DNA of 11,791 nt from Ruminococcaceae bacterium UBA1865 (GTDB lineage Bacteria > Bacillota > Clostridia > Oscillospirales > Acutalibacteraceae). Position numbers and translations under genes: made by a program. Numbering within the stretch: position 1 is the first letter of the stretch; each line of letters opens with the position of its first letter. The stretch covers positions 32,953 through 44,743 of the forward strand of contig DDHX01000060.1 of assembly GCA_002338255.1 (NCBI GenBank), written 5' to 3'. Positions 6,823-11,791 of the stretch are shown here, in pieces. Below the pieces are notes generated by a model that was not told where the DNA came from, did no database searches, and saw only the letters and a list, made by a program, of their open reading frames with translations.

Positions 6823-8235
6823 TTACTTTAAGTTTCCTGCAGTTTTCATTGCGGCAAACGCCGCGTCGACATAAGATGTCGAATCCGGAATGCTGCCAAT
6901 TTTGGAATTTGCCACCTTTTGAGTAACATAAGGTGTAAGGCCTTTTGCGGCAAGTGCCGTCAAAATATCAGACATTTTCTCGTTTGCCATGCATGGAATG
7001 CCATTGGCAACAAAAGCACTGACTGCTTTCAGTTCAGGATTCTTCTCAAAATAGCTTGTCAGTGTGGAATTAGTCGAGAGGTCACCACGTACTGGCAGCA
7101 TTGAAGTACTGTTAAGCCAATCTACATCAAAGGTGTCTTTGCCGGCACCGTTAAATACGTACTTTAAAAACTCAATTGCGCCTTTGTGCTGGTCGTCTGA
7201 AACATTTTTGTTTTTATAGAGCACCAGCCCTTTCGAATCGGCAAAGGTATACGGTGTATCTCCTGCCTTTTCAACAAGCATTGGTCCAAACACATAATCT
7301 CCATCCAATCCGTAAACTTTACCTGCTGCTTTATTCGGTGCAATATCCCACGGAAGACCCATGCCCACAACAACGGGAACGGTTTTTTCCTGCCATATTT
7401 TCGGTATTTCACCGGTCAGGAGCGAATTACCCATGGAACCATAGAGATCAAATACCTTTTTCGCAGCAGCTTTGTCCAGTGTCAGTTGATCGCCTTCTAC
7501 AAACGACTTCCCCTGTGAAAATGCTTCGTACTGCGCTTGAAAATCGAACCATCTCCCCCACCAAGAATCAGATCTGGTCAATTCAAACCGATACATGAAA
7601 TTGCTGATGCCCTTACCATTTAACTCGCTTTTTTTGCTGTTATATGTATTTAAAAGTTTGTTAAAATCATCCAATGTTTCAGGAACTTTTGTGACGCCAA
7701 GCTGTTTCAAAGCTTTGCTGTTGTAAACATAACTGATTGGATTGACATACAACGGAATGACGTACTGGGCTCCATCTACCGCCCACCCACTCATAACGCT
7801 GTCTATTTTTCTTTCCGTTACGATTGCATGGAACCAGTCTTCCTTACTTAAATCGTAAATCGCTTCAGATTTAGCCAATGTGGCACCAAAGCTGCGGTTG
7901 ACATTTTCCGAAATTGCCGGAACCGTGCTGGTTGCAATTGCATTCTGAATGCCTGCCTCAGAAGAAGGTTGCGCGGGCATTTGCTGTACTGCAACTTTAA
8001 TGGTCTTGCCGTTCAGCTGAGCATTCGTCTGATTGAATTTTTCTGCGTACTTGTTCCAAATATCGTAATTGTACTGCTCAGGGGCACTCCAGAAATTTAC
8101 AACAATTTCACCACCCGAAGTGGATGCTGCGTTGGTACTTGCGCTGCTGACAGCCCCGTTTTGAGAACAGCCTGTTACCATCGAGAGCAGCATTGCAGAC
8201 GATAGCGTTATTGCCAAGATTTTCGACTTTTTCAT
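6823..8235 (-). CDS. Sugar ABC transporter substrate-binding lipoprotein (UgpB/MalE-like)
   Basis: This 470-residue extracytoplasmic lipoprotein captures the sugar for the two permeases encoded downstream. Residues 1-22 are a lipoprotein signal peptide (MKKSKILAITLSSAMLLSM, lipobox VTGC), with C23 as the lipidated residue. A Ser/Ala/Thr-rich linker follows to about 43. The mature part fits family-1 solute-binding proteins: EIVVNFWSAPEQYNYDIWNKYAEKFN at the N-terminus, WAVDGAQYVIPLYVNPISYVYNSKALKQLGV (the 'YxxPxxxxxxxLxYNKxLF' region), ETLDDFNKLLNTY, a Trp/aromatic-rich patch DSWWGRWFDFQAQYEAF likely to stack on sugar rings, and GMGLPWDIAP. Start: ATG with GGGAGG eight bases upstream. It is the first operon gene and is separated from the permease by a stem-loop. 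The ligand cannot be read directly; its linkage to GH130 suggests a manno-oligosaccharide or mannosyl disaccharide (inference). Confidence 0.94.
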   Translation of the reverse strand: MKKSKILAITLSSAMLLSMVTGCSQNGAVSSASTNAASTSGGEIVVNFWSAPEQYNYDIWNKYAEKFNQTNAQLNGKTIKVAVQQMPAQPSSEAGIQNAIATSTVPAISENVNRSFGATLAKSEAIYDLSKEDWFHAIVTERKIDSVMSGWAVDGAQYVIPLYVNPISYVYNSKALKQLGVTKVPETLDDFNKLLNTYNSKKSELNGKGISNFMYRFELTRSDSWWGRWFDFQAQYEAFSQGKSFVEGDQLTLDKAAAKKVFDLYGSMGNSLLTGEIPKIWQEKTVPVVVGMGLPWDIAPNKAAGKVYGLDGDYVFGPMLVEKAGDTPYTFADSKGLVLYKNKNVSDDQHKGAIEFLKYVFNGAGKDTFDVDWLNSTSMLPVRGDLSTNSTLTSYFEKNPELKAVSAFVANGIPCMANEKMSDILTALAAKGLTPYVTQKVANSKIGSIPDSTSYVDAAFAAMKTAGNLK

Positions 8236-8268
8236 TACATTAACCTCCCAAGTTATTTTGTATCATCA

Positions 8269-8311
8269 TTATTATAGATTTTTACTTGAATTTCAATATA
8301 AAGTTACTTTA
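8269..8311 (-). promoter_or_regulatory. Candidate promoter/operator of the sugar operon
   Basis: On the minus strand, TTGAAA (8296-8291) precedes TAATAA (8274-8269) by 16 bases; TATAAT also occurs at 8276-8271 but at a spacing of only 14. Two short dyads lie at the -35: TTGAATTTCAA (8286-8296) and TAAAGTTACTTTA (8299-8311), with centres 14 bases apart. Either could bind the operon's regulator, though neither has the central CG usual for LacI-family operators. The rest of 8236-8454 shows only an 8-base inverted repeat (8318-8325 with 8370-8377) and no clear terminator after the S24 gene. Confidence 0.4.
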
Positions 8312-8454
8312 ATTATAAATATCCATGATTAAATTGTTGCATTTTCTTGTGTTTAGTCCAATGTTTATGTGGATATTACCATCCTTTAAGATTTTGCTTT
8401 TTTAACATGACAGATGAAACAATCTTGAGAGTTCATGCTGATCTCGTTTTATTC

Positions 8455-9060
8455 TTAACATTTTCCTCTTAATTCAACAGCCTTACCCAAAACAATAATA
8501 GGCAATCTAATTACATCTGCCTTTGAATAAGATACAGGATCGTATTTGGGGTTGTATGATATGAATGTTACACCGCTTTCGTATTTTACAATTTTTTGAA
8601 TGGTAGCTTCATTTCCGCAAACCGATACAGCCACAACGTCCCCGCTTTCTGCTTCGGATTGTTTATGCATAATCACAACATCCCCATCCCGCATGCGAGG
8701 CTCCATACTGTCTCCATGTACTTTAATGGCGAAAAAATCACCTTGTCGCACCATATCTTCACTGATTTCTTCATAGCCCATTATTTCTTTAGCGTTCTGT
8801 ACTGACCACTCAGCTCGGATGCGCCTGAATACAGGTATTTTCTTTTCTTGTTTTGCAAAAGACCAGGGTACATCTTCATTCCCTAATAAATAATCTGTGC
8901 TCACGCCAAAATAAGCGGCCAAGTGAAGTAACGTTTTATTATCAGGCTCGAATTTTTCATTTTCATATCCGGATAAAGAAGCTTGGCTCACATTAATTAT
9001 TTTAGACAGCTCTTCCTGTTTCAAACCCTTTTTAATTCTCAATATTTTAATTTTATTCAA
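8455..9060 (-). CDS. Cro/C1-type HTH repressor with S24 (LexA-like) peptidase domain
   Basis: This 201-residue protein has the build of phage-type and stress repressors that cleave themselves. Residues 4-60 are an XRE helix-turn-helix (LRIKKGLKQEELSKIINVSQ, then ASLSGYENEKFEPDNKTLLHLAAYFGVSTDYLLG). Residues 75-196 are the S24 fold, with catalytic Ser118 in KVHGDSMEPRMRDGDVVI and AESGDVVAVSV. Two positions are odd. The scissile Ala-Gly expected in the LexA alignment reads A83-E84 (RIRAEWSVQ). The catalytic Lys expected in 'EATxK' reads Q155 (EATIQK), with Lys one residue later. The start is TTG at 9060; it is preceded in frame by a stop, has AAAGGG nine bases upstream and yields a canonical N-terminus. 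It diverges from the chemoreceptor gene and lies 219 bases upstream of the sugar operon on the same strand. No phage genes are nearby. Target genes unknown. Confidence 0.9.
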   Translation of the reverse strand: MNKIKILRIKKGLKQEELSKIINVSQASLSGYENEKFEPDNKTLLHLAAYFGVSTDYLLGNEDVPWSFAKQEKKIPVFRRIRAEWSVQNAKEIMGYEEISEDMVRQGDFFAIKVHGDSMEPRMRDGDVVIMHKQSEAESGDVVAVSVCGNEATIQKIVKYESGVTFISYNPKYDPVSYSKADVIRLPIIVLGKAVELRGKC

Positions 9061-9115
9061 TCATATCAACCCTTTCAATATAAATTCTAATTGTGATATA
9101 AAAAAAGTAAATAAT

Positions 9116-9144
9116 ATATAATCAAAGCGTATATATATTGTCAA
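9116..9144 (-). promoter_or_regulatory. Sigma-A promoter of the S24 repressor gene
   Basis: On the minus strand, TTGACA (9144-9139), an exact -35, precedes TTATAT (9121-9116) by 17 bases. It lies about 55 bases upstream of the TTG start. TGATAT hexamers flank it at 9094-9099 and 9063-9068 (reverse orientation), and a palindromic version sits at 9179-9188; these are candidate repressor sites. Confidence 0.65.
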
Positions 9145-9168
9145 AATATAAAATATCTATTATTAATA

Positions 9169-9196
9169 TAAATAAAATTGATATATCAGCCGATAA
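9169..9196 (+). promoter_or_regulatory. Sigma-D (sigma-28) promoter of the chemoreceptor gene
   Basis: GCCGATAA at 9189-9196 is an exact match to the flagellar sigma-factor -10 element. TAAA at 9169-9172 lies 16 bases upstream (the usual gap is about 15), within TAAATAAA. Transcription would begin near 9203, about 130 bases before the chemoreceptor start. This fits established control of chemotaxis genes by sigma-D. The palindrome TGATATATCA (9179-9188) fills the spacer. Confidence 0.8.
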
Positions 9197-9331
9197 TTAA
9201 GTATGATTCAATAAAAACAAAAACAATGCAGAGAAAGGTTAAGGCTCTCAACCAAAATGAAAAAGCAATGCAATAAGTAATGTTATTAAATCATGATTGT
9301 CAGCAAAAAAAATTTTAGAAAGAAGCAAAAT

Positions 9332-11119
9332 ATGAAAAATTTAAAAATCGCCCAGAAGCTCATTTTCTCTTTTTTGGCTATTTCTTTGATAACAGCAATC
9401 ATTGGAGCGGCCGGAATTTATAGTATGCTGCAAATGAAAACCTCCAGCACAAAATTGTATGAAAAACAGACTGTTCCGCTACCAATCATCTCTGATATCA
9501 TCTTGGATATGGACCGTTTAAGGGGACAGGCAAGGGATTACATCCTTTATTACAACGACGCGGAGCAAATGAAAATCATAGAAGAAAAGACAAAGCAATA
9601 TCAGGATGATTATCTGCAAAAAATAACGCAATATGAACCTACCATATCCACAACAGCGACCAAAACTTTGTTTGATGAAACAAAGAAAATGTACGATGAG
9701 CAATTCACACCGGCATTGAAAGAAATTGTTAAAGAAGCAAAAAGTGGCAATAGTGCTGATGCTATGAAAGATTTAAGTACATTTAAAACCATCAACCAGA
9801 AAATAATAGATAATTACACTCAGTGTATGCAAAACCGTGTGAATAATGCAAAGATAAATAACGATTCCAACAACCAATTGGCCGAAACAATGATGATTGT
9901 GCTGATTGCCATTATTGTTTTGGGAATTGCCGTTTCTATTCGGTGGGGATTTTGGCTGGCAAAGGCGTTGAGCAAGCCTATCAATGAAATGGCTGACGCT
10001 GCCAAAAAACTCGCGCAGGGCGAGCTGGACGTTGATATTACCTATGTATCAAAAGATGAGATAGGATCACTTGCTGATTCGCTCAAATCCGCTACCGCCA
10101 CGCTTAAGCTTTATGTTCAGGATATTTCAACCAATTTGGGTCTAATCGCGCAGGGCGATATAACCGCTGATATAACGCAGCAGTATATCGGGGATTTCAT
10201 TCCGATTAAGGAGGCACTGCTCAAAATATCCGGCAGCTTAAATGAAACGCTTTCCCTGATTAATACTTCTTCCGAACAAGTAAACGGCGGAGCAAACCAA
10301 GTTTCTGACGGAGCTCAGGCATTGGCACAGGGCGCAACTGAGCAGGCAAGTTCTGTGGAAGAGCTTGCAGCGTCCAGCAGTGAAGTGTCTGAAAAGGTAC
10401 GTCAGAACGCAGAAAACGTCAGACTTGTAACGGGCTATGTGGCGGAAACGACAGAGAAAGTAAATCAAGGAACAAACCAAATGCAACAGATGCTTTCGTC
10501 GATGCATGATATCGATGCCTCTTCAAATGAAATTGGTAAAATCATAAAAGTAATCGACGATATTGCATTCCAGACCAACATTCTCGCTTTGAACGCTGCC
10601 GTCGAGGCTGCAAGGGCTGGGAGTGCCGGAAAAGGCTTCGCAGTCGTAGCGGATGAGGTGCGCAACCTTGCCAGCAAATCGGCCAATGCAGCCAAGCAGA
10701 CGACCGTGCTGATTGAAAGCTCCATTCAAAGCGTAAAAGGCGGTTCGAAAATTGCTGACCTTACTGCGAAAGAATTGGAAGAAATTTCCGCTAAAGTGCA
10801 GCTTGTAGGCGAAACAATTCAAAAAATTGACCATGCTTCTTCTGAGCAGGCCATCGCAATACAACAAATCACACAGGGTGTAGAACAAGTATCATCTGTC
10901 GTACAGACAAATTCAGCTACTGCAGAGGAAAGCGCGGCGGCAAGTGAGGAACTGTCCGCACAAGCCAATATGCTCAGCAAAGAAGTCGGAAGATTCAAGT
11001 TGAAAAAGCTCCCCCAGAATATCGGTAATTCAAGTTTGCCGCAAGCCGGTGTCCAGCACGCCCAGAGCTATTCTATTGGGAGCGGAAGCGCCGGGAAAGA
11101 TTATGACACAAAGTATTAA
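9332..11119 (+). CDS. Methyl-accepting chemotaxis protein with 4HB-type sensor
   Basis: This 595-residue membrane chemoreceptor signals through CheW/CheA to the flagellar motor. The frame opens at an ATG at 9293 with no ribosome site; I chose the ATG at 9332 (AAAGAAG six bases upstream, [14 protein letters not shown] start typical of the family). Numbered from there: span 1 at 11-33; an external helical sensor at 34-185, resembling the four-helix-bundle type ([28 protein letters not shown]); span 2 at 187-209; a HAMP domain at about 209-262 ([22 protein letters not shown]); a second HAMP-like stretch at about 265-310 ([11 protein letters not shown]); and a signalling domain at 315-557. Its tip around 405-445 has the highly conserved [20 protein letters not shown] and [15 protein letters not shown]. 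Glutamate pairs in [10 protein letters not shown] and [12 protein letters not shown] look like methylation sites. No C-terminal CheR-docking pentapeptide. Ligand unknown. Confidence 0.95.
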   Translation: MKNLKIAQKLIFSFLAISLITAIIGAAGIYSMLQMKTSSTKLYEKQTVPLPIISDIILDMDRLRGQARDYILYYNDAEQMKIIEEKTKQYQDDYLQKITQYEPTISTTATKTLFDETKKMYDEQFTPALKEIVKEAKSGNSADAMKDLSTFKTINQKIIDNYTQCMQNRVNNAKINNDSNNQLAETMMIVLIAIIVLGIAVSIRWGFWLAKALSKPINEMADAAKKLAQGELDVDITYVSKDEIGSLADSLKSATATLKLYVQDISTNLGLIAQGDITADITQQYIGDFIPIKEALLKISGSLNETLSLINTSSEQVNGGANQVSDGAQALAQGATEQASSVEELAASSSEVSEKVRQNAENVRLVTGYVAETTEKVNQGTNQMQQMLSSMHDIDASSNEIGKIIKVIDDIAFQTNILALNAAVEAARAGSAGKGFAVVADEVRNLASKSANAAKQTTVLIESSIQSVKGGSKIADLTAKELEEISAKVQLVGETIQKIDHASSEQAIAIQQITQGVEQVSSVVQTNSATAEESAAASEELSAQANMLSKEVGRFKLKKLPQNIGNSSLPQAGVQHAQSYSIGSGSAGKDYDTKY

Positions 11120-11150
11120 TTCACTTTAATATCTGTTGAATACTGAAAAA

Positions 11151-11174
11151 CCCCATGGATTTAAACCCATGGGG
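11151..11174. terminator. Bidirectional terminator between chemoreceptor and helicase genes
   Basis: CCCCATGG (11151-11158) pairs exactly with CCATGGGG (11167-11174) around ATTTAAAC. On the minus strand it is followed by TTTTTCAG, a good terminator for the helicase gene; on the plus strand by CTTCTTGCTTTCTG, weaker but adequate for the chemoreceptor gene. Confidence 0.82.
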
Positions 11175-11226
11175 CTTCTTGCTTTCTGTTTGTAGATTTT
11201 ACCATCATACGCCAGCAGTTTGATGT

Positions 11227-11791
11227 TCAGCTGCTTTTATCGTCTGCCCAAAAGCTGTCCAAAACACATTGGAGGTCTTGCTGATTCCGTATTGTTATGC
11301 AGTGGTTCCAATGCTTTGGAAAAATATCTCTATAGCTGTTGTGACCGAACCGTTCGTCAATCAGGAGTACTGCTCCTTTGTCGTTTTCAGAGCGGATCAC
11401 TCTGCCGGCGGCCTGCAAAACCTTGTTCATTCCTAAATACATATAAGCGTATTCATAACCCATGCCATTTTTACGGTTAAAATAATCCCGAATGATATCT
11501 TGCTGGGCACTGAGCTGCGGCAGTCCCACACTCACAATAACAGTACCGATCAGCCTGCTGCCCTTTAGGTCGATTCCCTCGGAAAATATTCCGCCAAGCA
11601 CACAGAAAGCAACCAATGATTTTTGCGGGTTTTCTTGAAAAGATGCAATGAAATCCTCTCTCATTTCTTCGCTCATGAAAGATTGCTGTTCCACCGAGTT
11701 TATTTCCGGATGAGTCGCTGCAAACTCCTCAAACACAGTGTGCATATATTTATAGGATGGAAAATATATGATATAATTACCTGTTTTTCTC
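11227..11791 (-). CDS. DinG/XPD-like superfamily 2 DNA helicase, C-terminal part only
   Basis: The frame is open to the right edge; the ATG at 11743-11745 is internal, because in-frame codons before it read GNYIIYFPSYKYM, the conserved entry to helicase domain 2 of this family. The gene therefore starts outside the window. About 187 residues are present. Seen here: the 'NYxxFFPSY' block; QQSFMSEEMREDFIASF; motif V as GGIFSEGIDLKGSRLIGTVIVSVGLP; and motif VI as MNKVLQAAGRVIRSENDKG, with the arginines that contact ATP, followed by the usual GAVLLIDERF. These are hallmarks of Rad3/XPD/DinG enzymes, 5'-3' DNA helicases usually carrying an iron-sulphur cluster in the N-terminal half (not visible here). 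It ends on TGA about 50 bases before the shared terminator. Whether it is DinG proper or the shorter Firmicutes Rad3-like helicase cannot be told from this part. Confidence 0.88.
   Translation of the reverse strand, partial: RKTGNYIIYFPSYKYMHTVFEEFAATHPEINSVEQQSFMSEEMREDFIASFQENPQKSLVAFCVLGGIFSEGIDLKGSRLIGTVIVSVGLPQLSAQQDIIRDYFNRKNGMGYEYAYMYLGMNKVLQAAGRVIRSENDKGAVLLIDERFGHNSYRDIFPKHWNHCITIRNQQDLQCVLDSFWADDKSS

Noticed and set aside
8400..8436. Possible hairpin after the S24 gene
   Set aside because: Only five-base arms (ATGAA with TTCAT) and no T run in the right place, so I do not call a terminator; read-through into the sugar operon stays possible.
8455..9060. S24 repressor as a sign of an integrated phage
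   Set aside because: No integrase, Cro-like, structural or lysis gene lies nearby, and flanking genes are metabolic and chemotaxis genes. Stand-alone S24 repressors are common in Clostridia.
9293..9331. 13-residue N-terminal extension of the chemoreceptor
   Set aside because: There is no ribosome site before 9293; the ATG at 9332 has one and gives the usual receptor start.
10238..10888. Cysteine- and leucine-rich minus-strand frames inside the chemoreceptor gene
   Set aside because: They are antisense to the most conserved part of the receptor and have low-complexity composition typical of shadow frames.
1..11791. CRISPR arrays, tRNA or rRNA genes, insertion sequences
   Set aside because: No regularly spaced direct repeats, cloverleaf-like stretches, transposase frames or terminal inverted repeats with target duplications were seen.

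Overview
The window most likely comes from a motile, Gram-positive, low-to-mid GC bacterium of the Clostridia. This is inferred from several signs: strong AGGAGG-type ribosome sites, a lipoprotein sugar-binding protein, a CUT1 sugar transporter with no ATPase gene of its own, a flagellar sigma-D type promoter before a chemoreceptor gene, and a stand-alone Cro/C1-S24 repressor. No species can be named from the sequence.

Layout, left to right. (1) 1-794, plus strand: the C-terminal part of a class I ribonucleotide reductase beta subunit, closed by a strong hairpin terminator. (2) 880-1161, minus strand: a Phd/YefM-type antitoxin with no toxin gene beside it. (3) 1162-1483: an AT-rich gap with an inverted repeat, a good sigma-A type promoter and possibly a decayed small gene. 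(4) 1484-2413, plus strand: a stomatin-like SPFH membrane protein with a regular 11-residue repeat. (5) 2537-2574: a bidirectional terminator. (6) 8235 down to 2611, minus strand: a five-gene sugar operon in the order substrate-binding lipoprotein, MalF-type permease, MalG-type permease, GH130 mannoside phosphorylase-like enzyme, LacI-family regulator. (7) 9060 down to 8455, minus strand: an HTH plus S24-peptidase repressor whose self-cleavage residues look changed. (8) 9332-11119, plus strand: a methyl-accepting chemotaxis protein, diverging from the repressor and preceded by a near-consensus sigma-D promoter. (9) 11151-11174: a bidirectional terminator. (10) 11791 down to 11227, minus strand: the C-terminal part of a DinG/XPD-like DNA helicase running in from beyond the right edge.

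How the genes work together: the central operon reads as one catabolic unit. The lipoprotein captures a glycan outside the cell and two permeases bring it in, powered by an ATPase encoded elsewhere. The GH130 enzyme probably cleaves a beta-mannoside with phosphate, and the LacI-type protein probably controls the operon. A stem-loop between the binding protein and the permeases probably sets their relative expression. The repressor and chemoreceptor share a 271-base divergent promoter region in which the two could be linked in regulation. The remaining genes appear to be unrelated neighbours. Most of the window is ordinary. The points most worth a second look are the apparently cleavage-defective S24 repressor, the sigma-D promoter with an embedded palindrome, the orphan antitoxin and the possible frameshifted gene remnant before the SPFH gene.
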